64,000 nucleotides of DNA from Hymenopus coronatus (GCA_030762935.1 CM060881.1:96770001-96834000), one strand, 5' to 3'. Positions 11,845-22,055 are shown, numbered from the stretch's first letter. The notes: generated by a model from the sequence alone, not told the origin. A program made the numbers and translations.

Positions 11845-12586
11845 TCTGATGTGCTACATTTATATAACTTTCTATAGCTGTTTCTTATACAAACTATTCT
11901 TCTAGAGATAATTATTTTATCTGAACCATGCTAATCGAGATAGCACATCACAGAATGGTCTTAATGCCTCCTTTATTGTAAGTAGAAGGGGAATAAAGGA
12001 ATGCATTAAACTAAAGCGATATTCGAATCACTTAAAAGCTGGTCACTGTGTGAAAAATTAAGGTTCGATTCTCTTTGTATGCCGTTTGAGAGAAGTTAGA
12101 TACCTACTTTAAAACTGAAACCAATATCTAACAAAGAATATCTCGAAACCGGACAACTCTACAAAAAAAAAACGTATATGACAAAGTATGTGTCTAAATG
12201 ATCCTATAATGTTTGTGTAGCAAGGTTATATCCATCTCTTACAGTTTAACTATTATACAAAACTAAACCAAGTTCGTCCAGAATAAAGAGGTCTTCCAGG
12301 AAAATTCAAAATATACATTTCAATTACTACCTAATATACGATAGTTTAATCCAAATTGTTACAGCCATTGTTGAGAAAAGATACTAAACTTAAATGCCAG
12401 GATTGTTATTTATCGGACACATACATATACAGACGCACACACTCACATACTGATGGACAGACAGTCGGAAATTTTTCTAAAAATGCTTATTTTGGATTCA
12501 GGGGACTCAAAACATATATTTCCGGCTGGGTGCAATACAGTACCTTCTCTATCCACTATGTACATAGTACGTGTAGAGAAAGCAAA
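11845..12586 (-). mobile_element. HT array unit 3, with terminal hairpin
   Basis: This last unit keeps the full H end. The palindrome CCACTATGTACATAGTAC lies near 12553, with CTTCTCTAT and GTAGAGAAAG arms. Only this terminal unit of the array has the hairpin. Confidence 0.8.
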
Positions 12587-12603
12587 AGGTTTGATTGTGG
12601 AAG

Positions 12604-12645
12604 AGGTAGAGAAAGTCACGTGAATGAAACGAATAAGATTTTTTT
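12604..12645 (+). repeat. HT T-end remnant
   Basis: GGTAGAGAAAGTCACGTGAA followed by a T run is a lone T terminus pointing opposite to the array on its left, about 17 bp from that array's hairpin. Confidence 0.6.
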
Positions 12646-12649
12646 TATA

Positions 12650-13383
12650 TAGTATGTATATATGTAGGTGTACAATCATGCATACGTACACACATTTAAT
12701 TTTCTCTGTTTAGAATATTAGTACAATATGTAACAGAAATACAGTGCTATGGTTGATATTCTCTATGTAAATCTAATATTGTAGCTGTTTCTAACTTGAG
12801 AGAGTGTTCAAGTAACATTATCACCTAGACCATAGCGAGTTTACTTTCTACATATCCCTAAGGAGGTCCATGCCTCACAGCGGGAGTAACATTTTCCAAA
12901 CTTCTCGCCTTCTCGCGGCGGAACGTGACGTTTTAACGACTGCATGTAAATAGAAGTGTCACAGTCCATCTCGTACCTTTTATTTCCGCCATCAGAGAGG
13001 GCGTTACCTTATGGGGTAGCGCCTCGTAACATGATGTATGAGAAACACACACCTCCATCACAGGGGATTCTGAAGATTTACCGCTTCTAACCGACAAATA
13101 AGGTTATAGTACTCAAACGTACCCAATGGTGTAGGTTACCATGTTTCTGGACACATTTATTGCTCTGTTAATTATTTTCAGACCTTCTCAGGGTCTTTGG
13201 ATCAAAGATTTATTTTAGAAGATAGCTTACTGATGTCCATATTACATCGCAAATTAAACACATTTAATATTTATTTACAAATAATACCCCTACTCAATAG
13301 GTTACTATAGGACATCACGAAAAGGAAACTGCAGTAGTTACGCTTACAGTTCAATATCTGCAAAATCATTCAGCAATTTAGCC
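12650..13383. other. Spacer, nothing recognised
   Basis: Part (about 12860-13080) is more GC-rich than its surroundings but shows no tRNA box, ORF or terminal repeat that I can identify. Confidence 0.4.
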
Positions 13384-13743
13384 ATTTCACATGAATTTTT
13401 CTAGCTGCTCTACAAACAAACTTCTTATAAAAGTTTAATTATCTATTCTTCTTTCTGCATCATGCTAATCCAGATAACCATAACCAGAATGTTCTTACTA
13501 CTTAGTCCCTTATAAGTAGAAAGGAACTAAGGTAATACCCTACGCTAAAGCGATAGTCAGATGTTTAAAAAGACTGCCGTATGCAATCGTCATTAAAATC
13601 AACTTTTTGGGAGTAAAAAAGAAAAACAAACAAAAATAAATATAACAAACGGATGACTTCCTGTCTGAGAAAAATGTAAGTATTTTAAAATTGAACAAAT
13701 AACAAGGAATGCCTCAGAAACGGTTAACTCCAGAACAAAAAAG
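13384..13743 (-). repeat. HT array unit, truncated
   Basis: The T-end half in reverse, stopping in an A-run (AACAAAAAAG) where the next T end (ATCTAATGTGTTACATTCAC) is fused. The join is at a different body position from that in the 11-12.6 kb array. Confidence 0.7.
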
Positions 13744-14511
13744 AAATCTAATGTGTTACATTCACATAACTTTCTCAAGCTGTTCCACAAACAAAATTGA
13801 CTTTTTACTTTCTCATGCTAATCTAGATAAACATTAGCAGAATTGGTCTTATTATTTGCTTCCTTGTAATTAGAAGGGAAATAATAAGGGGATACATTAA
13901 GCTAAAGCGATAGTCAAATATTTCAAAAGCTGGTCGGCATGTGAAACAATTGAGGTACGGATCGCATTGCATAGCCCAGTTTAAGAAAAGTTAATTAGTT
14001 TAAAATTGAAACCAATAACAATGAACATCTCGAAAACAGTCAACTCTACAAGAAAAATTATGACATAAATTATAAGTTTTAACGAGGACTACACTTTTTG
14101 TGCAGTAAATTTTGTCTCTCTCCGGTTTAACTGTAATGTAAAATTCTGCATAAATCAACCAGAATTAAGAGGTCTTCAGAGACTATTCCCAGAAAATTTA
14201 AAATATACATTTTATTTTTGATGTATATATCTTTAATATAAGACATTTTAATCTCAATTGTTTGAGCCATTTGTGAGAAAATCAAAATTTTCGAAAAATG
14301 TTCCATGTAAAGGTTAGTCGGGGGAAGGGGATTGTCTTGAAAATTTCCGTGTTGCATTCTTGAAAAATACTGAACTTAATACTAAGTTTGGTGTTTTACC
14401 GTCTTTTTCGTTTATATATTTCCGGTAAAATCTAGGTTTTGAATCTTTGGGTGGAATACAATACCTTCTCTATCCACTGTGTACATTGTACATACGGGCT
14501 AGAGATAGTAA
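13744..14511 (-). mobile_element. HT element with H end
   Basis: It runs from TGTGTTACATTCACATAAC to a modified hairpin (CCACTGTGTACATTGTAC). The GT-rich segment is almost deleted: TCTTTTTCGTTTATATATTT joins directly to the near-H block. Confidence 0.75.
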
Positions 14512-14515
14512 TAAA

Positions 14516-14700
14516 GGACACAAATTATGTGTTTTGACGAGATCTGCATCTTTTTTGCAGTAACGTTTTGTCTATCTCTTACGTTTTACCAGTTATGTAA
14601 AAGTACTACAGAATGGCAAGAAACTTCAGAAACTATTCCCAATAAATTCAAGATAAATTGTCATATAAATATTCTTAATATAGTTGTTTTGAGGACAAAG
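14516..14700 (-). repeat. HT body fragment
   Basis: The internal block, with TTTTGTCTATCTCTTACG and AACTATTCCCAATAAATTC, starts within 10 bp of the previous copy's H end. It looks like a third, truncated array member. Confidence 0.65.
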
Positions 14701-14888
14701 AAAACATTTTTAGACAAAGGTCAAGGGAAATGAGGTGTTAGTTAATATTCGCCTCACCTACAAGCACCCTGAGATAGAATTAGTTAGGAGATATTAGGAG
14801 TAGAATCTTCATCAACTACTGAACTGAGGACGCCGGAGAAGGAGACCAAAGCCGAGATCCCGCTACAAATAAAATTATGTCTAAGAAC

Positions 14889-15580
14889 AACTTTACTCAA
14901 AAATGAAAAATTACTTAATTAGTAAACTTGGTGGTTAAGAGACACGAACATTTCCAGCAAAATCCCAAACTGCTCTTTAAGTAACACAGTTTTTAAATGT
15001 TCTATTTTTAGAAAATGGCTATAACGATTAAGATTAAAATCCATATATTGAAGACATTACATGTAAAATAGAATTGTGAATCTTGAATTTTCATCATGGC
15101 CTCTGAAGTCCTTTTCATTCTGGAGGATTTATGCTTAATTGGTAAACCGTAAGAGACAAAATATTTTACTGTTCGAAAAAGTGTATATCTGGTTAAAACA
15201 CAGAATTTAAGTCAGATACATTATTTTGTACAGTTACCATTTCCTAAATATTCCTTTTTATTGGTTTCAATTTTAAAATAGTTATATTTTTCTCAAATGG
15301 AAAGTCGACATTCATTTTTTTCTTTTTCTTTGTTCTTGGCTATATACAGAGAAGTAAATTTATATGTAATCGCATAGCCACATCTTTTAAAAGATTTGAC
15401 TATCGCTTTAACTTAGTGTATTTCTTTATTTCCCTCTAATACAAACAACCAAGCAACAAGCCCATTTCTACTAATGTTTATCCCAATTAGTATGAAATAA
15501 TAGAAGAAGAATCCTTTGTAAGAATAGTTTGTATGCAGAATAGGTAGAGAGTGTCATGTGGCTTGTACAAATCAGATTTT
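14889..15580 (+). repeat. HT element lacking the H-end hairpin
   Basis: It begins inside the body (ACTCAAAAATGAAAAATTAC) and ends ATCAGATTTT. The next copy's TACTTTCTAT follows with no spacer, giving a full T-end-to-H-end junction. Confidence 0.75.
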
Positions 15581-15888
15581 TACTTTCTATAGTGCCTATG
15601 TACAATGCTCAAAATTGTATACCGGGATTTCACCGGAAATACATGTTTTGAGAATCTCTGAATAAAAAAAAAAGCATTTCAGGCAACGTTCCGTGAGTGT
15701 TTGTGTGGCCAGCATAACTAAATAACGAAAATTCTGCTAAATAAGAAATTTATTATTTAAGTTTAGTATCTTCAAAGGATGCACCGGAAGATTTTCAGGA
15801 AAATCCCCCATCCCAAGATACATGGAGAATTTTTCGAAATTATCAGTTGTTTAAAAAGGCTCTATATTAATTGAAATGCCGAATATTT
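15581..15888 (+). repeat. HT element, H-end fragment cut by SINE
   Basis: The H end has a shortened hairpin (TACTTTCTATAGTGCCTATG). The copy stops in the body where the SINE at 15889 begins. Confidence 0.75.
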
Positions 15889-16115
15889 GCCGGTCCTCAT
15901 GGCCACGCTCGCTAAGGCCTCTCGCTTTGGTGCTTCGTGGGCAAGGGATCGCGGGTTCGAGTCCCGCCTTGGGCATGGATGTTATATGTTTGTGCAATGT
16001 ATATATGTTTGTGTAAAGAAACAGTAATCATACAGTAAATTTAGGGGGGGATGTAAACAGGGGATACAGCGCCGGAGTCCTGACTAGACTCCGGTGCTTT
16101 TTAAAAAAAAAAAAA
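15889..16115 (+). mobile_element. tRNA-derived SINE (family B) with poly(A)
   Basis: The box A region CTCGCTAAGGCCTCTCGC and box B GCGGGTTCGAGTCCCGCC form a good tRNA-like head. A body with CGCCGGAGTCC and GACTCCGGTG (a potential stem) precedes a run of A's ending at 16115. AATATTTGC/AATTTGC at the flanks may be a target-site duplication. Confidence 0.75.
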
Positions 16116-16297
16116 ATTTGCTAGGAAAAAATCTTGCCGTCGAATTTTTGTTAGGAATGCAATACATTTTTTACCTAGTGCTATAGACTAATTTTTCTAT
16201 TTAGAGTATTCTAAAATGTATATTTCCATTGAACTCTCGGTGTCGAATTTTGGGTGGAATGCAATACCGCCCCTACCTTGTACTATGCACTTAGTAA
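16116..16297 (-). repeat. Two HT H-end fragments
   Basis: Two reverse H-end pieces lie in series: GTTAGGAATGCAATAC (near 16149) and GGGTGGAATGCAATACC (near 16251). The second ends about 10 bp from the tRNA-Ser locus, as HT ends do at two other tRNA-Ser loci here. Confidence 0.6.
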
Positions 16298-16307
16298 AAA
16301 GTTTATG

Positions 16308-16388
16308 CGCTGCGGACAGGATTCGAACCTGTGCGGGTAGAACCCATTGGATTTCAAGTCCAACTCCTTAACTCTCGGACACCGCAGC
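16308..16388 (-). tRNA. tRNA-Ser(TGA), D-loop deletion (81 nt)
   Basis: Read in reverse, GCTGCGG pairs with CCGCAGC in the acceptor stem. TTGGA/TCCAA frames the anticodon TGA, a long variable arm follows, and the T arm is ACAGG-TTCGAAT-CCTGT. Compared with the copies at 18542 and 20322, two bases are missing in the D loop (GAGAGTTAA against GAGTGGTTAA). That damages the A box and probably makes it a pseudogene or weakly functional. A TTTTT terminator lies just downstream. Confidence 0.75.
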
Positions 16389-16450
16389 TACACGTAATGT
16401 GATGCAGTGTAGAGTTTTTCGGCTAAGCTTTCTAGGGAGCATAGGTGAAA

Positions 16451-17120
16451 AAGTGTATGCTCCACTCATAAGATTTTCTCTCTCTTTCTGCAAACAAACT
16501 ACTTATAAACGATTTTTTTATTTGCATTATGATAACCAAGATAAACATTATAACAAATGGTTTTAATACTTGGTTCCTTATAAATAGTAGGGAAATAAAG
16601 GAATATCTTAGTTTAATGAAAAGTTTAGTCAAATCTGTCACTATGTGATTGTAGTTGAAATTCGGTTCTCTTTCCATGGACAGTTTTGCCCATTTGAGAA
16701 AAATTTAAGTACTTTAAGTACTTTAAGATCTAAAATAATAAAAGCATATTTTCTAAAATGGTTAACTCCACAAAAATGTATACCTACGCATGAATTGCGT
16801 ATTTTAACGAGAACTATTTTGTTTTTATGCCGTAATTTTTTGTTATATCTTACATTTTACCAGTTATGCAAAAGTCCTCAGAGGCTTTTCTCAGAAAATT
16901 CAAGATATATATTTTATATCATATAAATGTCTTCACGATATTTTAGTAGAAAATCAAAATGTTCCATGTTAAGAGGTAGTGGTAATGGAATTTCTCGAAT
17001 ATCTTTGTGCAGCATCCTTAGAAAATACTGAACTTAAATATTAAGTTAAGTGTGTAACCGACTTTTCGTGTCTGAGTTATCGTGTTTAGACACAAGGACA
17101 CACGGATCTTTTTCTAAAAA
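16451..17120 (-). repeat. HT array unit (hairpin-less) after tRNA-Ser
   Basis: The T end (GTATGCTCCACTCATAAG) follows the tRNA-Ser after about 60 bp ending GGGAGCATA, a spacer shared with other tRNA-Ser loci here. The unit ends ATCTTTTTCTAAAAA at the hairpin-less junction. Confidence 0.75.
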
Positions 17121-17480
17121 ACTGATGTGTTTACTTATGTATATACTTGTCATATTAATATACGGTATTTTAATCAAAACGTTTGAGCAAATTTTGAGAT
17201 AAACAAAATTTTCAAAAATTTTCCCTTGTAAAAGGTGGTTTGTGTTGGCTGCTTTTCTTGAAAATTTTCGTGTCGCATCCTTGGAAGATACTAAACTTAA
17301 ATACTAAGGAAGTGTAGTTTTTAATGTTCTTTTACCTTTTAGGCTATGCTCTCCACAGACACACGCACATACATGGACCTTTTACTAAAAATGTTTGTTT
17401 TTTTTTTTGGCCTCAGGGGACCTTCGGCGAAATCTTGACATCAAAATTTTGGGTGAAATACAGTACCTTCTCTATACACT
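17121..17480 (-). repeat. HT element, internally deleted, with H end
   Basis: After ACTGATGTG the T-end third is deleted. The body resumes at TCATATTAATATACGG and runs to the near-H block GGGTGAAATACAGTACC. The hairpin is only partly kept. Confidence 0.7.
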
Positions 17481-17499
17481 AATACCATTCTAACTTCAA

Positions 17500-17745
17500 A
17501 TACCCACGGTCATGGGTTCAAACCCGGCGGAGGACGATGGATTTTTTCGGGCGTAAAAATCCTAGCATGGCTTCCTTTGGTAGGGAACTAGATTTAAGGC
17601 AGATTTACGGCATGTAAAAGAACCTTAAGCATGATAAATAGGCCTCTGAGCTAAATTAAGCTGTCTTTCACGCCAAGTATAGAATGAGACGTTGAGAACT
17701 GCAGCATGAGACTGGTCATTTTCAAATAGTGAATTTAAAATAATC
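17500..17745 (+). mobile_element. tRNA-derived SINE (family C)
   Basis: A box B, CATGGGTTCAAACCCGG, is followed by a body with CATGTAAAAGAACC and GGCCTCTGAGC. The reverse-strand copy near 26075-26245 shares this layout. Confidence 0.55.
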
Positions 17746-18329
17746 ACAAATTAATAATATAATAACAATATAATAATAGATATCAAAATGATGTACCAAG
17801 GAAATTACAGTAGGTACTGCCTAGAAGTCAAATGTATAAGAGAGTATTTTTGTTTGTATTTTAGCAAAATAGTGTTTCTAATTGCAGGCAAGTAGTAGCA
17901 TATGGCAGAGACTGTTCAAATCGTCCAGTCGCAGTTTGAAAGACAACGAAATTCCAACAAACTAGTGAATAGGTTAACGGTACTGACGACCGTAGCCGAG
18001 TGTGTTGGAGTTTTCTCTCCAGAGAACAAACAAGATTGTAAATTGTCAGAAATTTGTAGCATTGAAAGGGGTAGAAGTATATTTTAAAGAGACGTAGAAA
18101 CGAAAACAGGTCAGTCAGTTCTGGGCAGTCTTTTAAGTTGTTTTCAGTCATGCCGAGCATGCCTTCTGATTGCTTCATACTTCTTTTGAGTTACAGTCGC
18201 AATAACATTCACTGTCTCACGTCGTTATCCGAAAACAAGAGTAACAAATGGCGGGCTAATTTCTTGGAAAAGTATCAAGAAACAATTAACATCAACATTT
18301 ACTATTTTATCTGTTGTATTATTCATACA
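17746..18329. other. Spacer, nothing recognised
   Basis: A 105-codon minus-strand frame (17861-18178) crosses it but has no recognisable domain or codon bias. I treat it as chance. Confidence 0.4.
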
Positions 18330-18498
18330 AAGGCTTATTTGTGGTACCATCCCCTGAAAACCTGAGTATCATGCTCACAAATCTTAAATCAACCCTGACC
18401 AGTAAGAGAACCCAACTTAAGGAGCTAGCACCAAACCGGAGGTCGACAATAAGCGGTTAAAAAGCGTCCATAAATAAAATTCCATTTCCATTTCCTAT
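18330..18498 (+). mobile_element. 3' end of an unclassified retroposon
   Basis: The segment ends GTCCATAAATAAAATTCC followed by ATTTCC repeats, a form typical of LINE/SINE 3' termini. No tRNA head or coding region is attached, so the element type is open. Confidence 0.4.
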
Positions 18499-18541
18499 AT
18501 ACTAGCATAGTACTTGAAGAAAAAGTAAAAAAAGACTACTA

Positions 18542-18623
18542 CGCTGCGGACAGGATTCGAACCTGTGCGGGCATAACCCATTGGATTTCGAGTCCAACTC
18601 CTTAACCACTCGGACACCGCAGC
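18542..18623 (-). tRNA. tRNA-Ser(CGA), intact
   Basis: This 82-nt gene has a perfect 7-bp acceptor stem (GCTGCGG/CCGCAGC), a D arm with GAGTGGTTAA, TTGGA/TCCAA around the anticodon CGA, a long variable arm as in class II tRNA-Ser, and a perfect T arm. A run of seven T's lies about 12 bases downstream on the minus strand (18525-18535), a good Pol III terminator. The A box is intact, and B box GGTTCGAATCC is perfect. It decodes UCG. Only the anticodon third and a few variable-arm bases separate it from the TGA copies. A decayed HT hairpin (18495-18530) lies immediately downstream. Confidence 0.9.
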
Positions 18624-18662
18624 TGTGTGATGCAAAGCTTTCTAGAGAGCATAGAACTATTA

Positions 18663-18744
18663 CGCTGCGGGCAAGATACGAAATTGTGTGGGTAAAACCC
18701 ATTGAATTTGAAGTTCAACTCCGTAACTTCTCGGACGCCGCAGC
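18663..18744 (-). pseudogene. tRNA-Ser pseudogene
   Basis: It aligns over its full length with the tRNA-Ser genes but has substitutions in the B box (TTTCGTATC), anticodon arm (TTGAA...TTCAA, triplet TTC) and D arm. No T run follows. It sits about 40 bp upstream of the CGA gene, in the same orientation. Confidence 0.8.
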
Positions 18745-18826
18745 AGCATGAAGTAGGACGCAGTGCAGCGCTTTTCAGTAAGGCCTTCTAAAATAAACTA
18801 GGTTTAGAATAAGTAATACATTAATT

Positions 18827-18876
18827 CAAAATCTTCTCGGGCTTCTAGAAGCTTCTAGAAGCCCGAGAAGATTTTG
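18827..18876. repeat. Perfect 50-bp palindrome
   Basis: Both 25-base arms match without a spacer. The arms run from CAAAATCTTCTCGGG to CCCGAGAAGATTTTG around CTTCTAGAAGCTTCTAGAAG. With one mismatch the symmetry extends to 18820-18883. Its GC-rich core stands out in AT-rich surroundings. Confidence 0.95.
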
Positions 18877-18941
18877 CATTAATACGTCGCCAGGAAAGCT
18901 TCAGTTCTTATTTTAAGTAATACATTGTTACATATGAATAA

Positions 18942-19010
18942 GATGCAAACCCGGGGAGGTAGAACCCATTGGTTTACTAGTCCTAAAATTCCTAACCTCT
19001 CGCACATTAT
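18942..19010 (-). pseudogene. Decayed tRNA-Ser fragment
   Basis: The order matches tRNA-Ser: AGAACCCATTGG, then TTTACTAGTCC, then CCTAACCTCTCGCAC. The acceptor stem is lost. The familiar AGGGAGCATA spacer and an HT T end follow on the right. Confidence 0.6.
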
Positions 19011-19070
19011 AACTAATCCTTCAAGACAAAGTTTTTTAGCGAAACCTTTTAGGGAGCATAAGCTATAAAA

Positions 19071-19874
19071 TTCTGACGTGTTCCAGTCATATGACTTTCC
19101 CTACATCGCTGTGGCAAATTATTGTTAATAATCATATTCTTCTATCTACTTTATATAATAGAGATAAACATCAGAACTTTTCTTAATTATTTGCTTCCTT
19201 GCAAGTAGAAAGAAAACAAGGTAATACAGTAGGCAAAAACAAATGTTAAATCTCTTGAAACCTGTTTGCCACGTGGTTGAAATCCGTTTCTATGCAGCGC
19301 CAGAAGTTTACAACTTTTCGTGTGAGAAAAGTTTTAAAGTAATATTTTAAATCTGAACCAAATAACAGCAATATCTCAGCAATGATTAATTCCAAGGGGG
19401 GAAAAAAACAACGTATATTACCTACCTAAGTTGTATCTTTTGACATGATCTACATTTTTTGTGTAGTAAGTTTCTGTCTGTGTCTTACGGTTTACTAGTT
19501 ACGCAAAATTCTATTTACTACTTACTATTTAGAATAAAAGAACTCATTAGAGGTTATTCCCAGAAAATTCAAGATATACATTTTATTTGCAACAAACATA
19601 TCATTATTATGCGGTATTTTAATCAAAATCTTTACAGCCATTTTTGAGAAAATACAAATATTCGTGTTGCAACCTTGGAAGATTCTAAACTTAAATCCCA
19701 ATTTTGGTATTTTACCATGTTCACAGGCACACGGACACACACACGGACTCCAAACATTTTTTTTTGGAAACAGGGGACTCTTAAAACGTGTATTTCTGGT
19801 GAAATCGAGTTTTTGGGTGCAATGCAATGCCTCGTCTATACACTATGCACATATTACGTGCAGAGAAAGTAAAA
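19071..19874 (-). mobile_element. HT element, full length
   Basis: The T end is TTCTGACGTGTTCCAGTCAT; the H end has a loosened hairpin (CACTATGCACATATTACGTG) and CAGAGAAAGTAAAA. It lies between two tRNA-Ser remnants, with the same spacers as at 16.3-16.5 kb. Confidence 0.8.
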
Positions 19875-19890
19875 GGAAGAATAATATACA

Positions 19891-19942
19891 AACCTGTGTT
19901 TGGGTGTCGAATCCAAATCTTGAACATCTTGTACATTGCAGC
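19891..19942 (-). pseudogene. Highly decayed tRNA-Ser remnant
   Basis: AACCTGTG, then GAATCCAAATCTTGAA, then ATTGCAGC align in order with tRNA-Ser, with deletions. Position carries the call as well: an HT H end lies on the left, and the GAGCATGG spacer and an HT T end lie on the right. Confidence 0.45.
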
Positions 19943-19989
19943 TGCAGTGCAATACGTTTTAGCTAGGCTTTATAGTGAGCATGGATTAA

Positions 19990-20126
19990 AAATCTGACAT
20001 GTTACACTCACATGATTTTCTCTGCCTTCTGTGTACAAACTATTTTTACAGAAGTTATTTGAAATCTGAATTTATGGGTAGAGTACAATTCTTTCCCTGC
20101 TTACTGTATGTAGTAGGGAAAGCAAA
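19990..20126 (-). mobile_element. HT mini-element (both ends, body deleted)
   Basis: About 137 bp contain the T end (AATCTGACATGTTACACTCA) and the H end (TAGAGTACAATTCTTTCCC to TAGTAGGGAAAGCAAA), with almost all of the body missing. Retention of both termini recalls a MITE-like deletion derivative. Confidence 0.65.
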
Positions 20127-20321
20127 TAACTGGCCATTGACTTAACAGATAAAAACATTCTCACAAAGAGTGGGGGGGGGCTATAATTCCAATGGATGCA
20201 TGAGTTCAGATGAGCCTCGAAAGCATTTTATTTATTTCAGTGTCAGTGCAAATATTCCCATTTTAAGATTGGATGTAGAGGGCTTTATGACCAACATGAA
20301 GGGCGTAACTTAAAATTTTTG

Positions 20322-20403
20322 CGCTGCGGACAGGATTCGAACCTGTGCGGGTAGAACCCATTGGATTTCAAGTCCAACTCCTTAACCACTCGGACACCGC
20401 AGC
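20322..20403 (-). tRNA. tRNA-Ser(TGA), intact
   Basis: This 82-nt class II tRNA has a perfect acceptor stem, an intact A box (GAGTGGTTAAGG), anticodon TGA in the loop CTTGAAA, a long variable arm (TGGGTTCTACCCG) and a perfect T arm. A TTTT stretch follows within about 10 bases on the minus strand. It decodes UCA. Unlike the other loci, no HT sequence touches it directly: the HT mini-element ends about 195 bp to the left. Confidence 0.9.
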
Positions 20404-21404
20404 TATGAAAATTTCGTGCCACTACAGCATCTATTAAAACTGAAGTTAAGGTGCGGGGAGGGGAAGGGACGGTTGTAATCTGAAACCAAACATGTCATTA
20501 GGTACCATTTGATTTAGAAGAGTTCATTAAATAGGGACAGGTTTTTGCAATTGCAAATTTTGTTTCTTGTGTTCTTAAAAATTATGCTCATTTGTTGTAT
20601 TAATTAAACAATGAGATTCTAGCAATTTAAATATTATTTTGATATTCTCCTAGGTGTGTCATGCTTTTTGTCGCGTAAGTGTTTGTAGTGCAGTGTTGAA
20701 GATCCTAATCTGCAAAGCGTAGTCGAGGAATGTTGTTTAAAACGAGAGGAGTGGAGCAGTTGTGGGCTGCGGAGTGACGACAAAACGTAGTCAACGAATT
20801 TGCGGAAGCGTTACATGTAATGTGTATTTTATCTGTTTTGTAATAAGGCAACATTTCAGGATTTGCAAATTAAATTGCATTTTTATATGTATACTTTATA
20901 AACATATTTTATCTCAACTTTGATTACAAATACTATCTATATTTCAAAACAATGCGTCAAATAGTCTTGAACCTTATCTCACACCAGCGCAATAAATAAC
21001 GTCACAGCGTTAGATTATAGTCTTGTCTGGTCGTAACCGTTCTCTTACAGTATGAAGCTGCATATTCTCGAATTGAGTTTAACTGGGAAATTATGCTTAA
21101 ATTTTATTGTTTAGTTTCTGTTAACATTTATAAAACTTGTAACCTACTAAATTGCACAAAGATAAGCAGTTCAAAATATTGAGCATTTAGTAGTTCATAA
21201 CTTCAGTTTCAGAAATAATAGTACATATTTGCAGTCATTTTCGAGTTGAAATTTCAAGTCATTCAATTCAATGGTGTGTTGTTTGTACATGATGACGGCT
21301 TCCAAAAGTAAAGCATCCCAAAAGTATAGAACTGAGGTGTATATTCTAACATTTCAACTTTACACATAAATTCTAATGGGTTAAATATAGTATGTCATAT
21401 ATCA
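20404..21404. other. Spacer, nothing recognised
   Basis: No gene or known repeat is seen. The part around 20690-20860 is somewhat GC-richer and shares GTGGAGCAGTTG with the region near 42340. Confidence 0.4.
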
Positions 21405-22055
21405 TACCACTAAAATACAAAACTTGATTTTTAAGTTCAGCATCTTCCAAGGATACGAAGCGAAGATTTACAAAAAAAAAAAACCTCACCACAACTATCC
21501 ATTACATTGAAACATTTTCGAAAACGTTGATTCTCAAAAATGACTAACAATTTTGATTAAAATACCATACACTAAAGGTAGGTAAATGACAAAATGTATT
21601 TCTTGAATTCCCTAGGAACAGCTTCTGAAGTCCTGTTCATTCTGAATGAGGTTTGTATAGATGGTAAACCGTAAGAGATTGACAAAAATGTTACTACACA
21701 ACAATGCCGTCTCATCAAAATACACAATTTATGTCAAAATGTTTGTTGTGGAGCTAGAGCTAACAATTTTAGAAGTATTGTCTGTTATAAGTCTAAATTT
21801 TCAAGTACTTATATTTTTCTTGAATGGTAAGTCGTTATTCATAGGTTTTTATCCTCGTCAAGCAAAGGGAACGGAATTTCAATGATATCGCATATCGATC
21901 GGCTCTTAAAAGTTTAGACTATCACTTATGATATATCTAGTATTTCCTCATTTCTTTTGAAAAAGGAAATAATATACTATTAAAACCATTTTGCGACTAT
22001 ATCTCTTGATAAGCGTAATGTAAATAGAAGAATAAGCTTTCGTAAAAAATGGAAA
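21405..22055 (+). repeat. HT element, both termini lost
   Basis: The body runs from CCACTAAAATACAAAACTTG through a CTTCCAAGGATACGAAG block to GAATAAGCTTTCG, just short of the T end. The 74-codon frame at 21661-21885 reads the family's FVVELELTILEV segment. Confidence 0.75.

Noticed and set aside
17861..18178. 105-codon minus-strand frame upstream of the tRNA-Ser cluster
   Set aside because: No domain, signal or codon pattern supports it.
18663..18744. Fourth functional tRNA-Ser gene
   Set aside because: The B box and anticodon arm are mutated and no terminator follows, so it is called a pseudogene.
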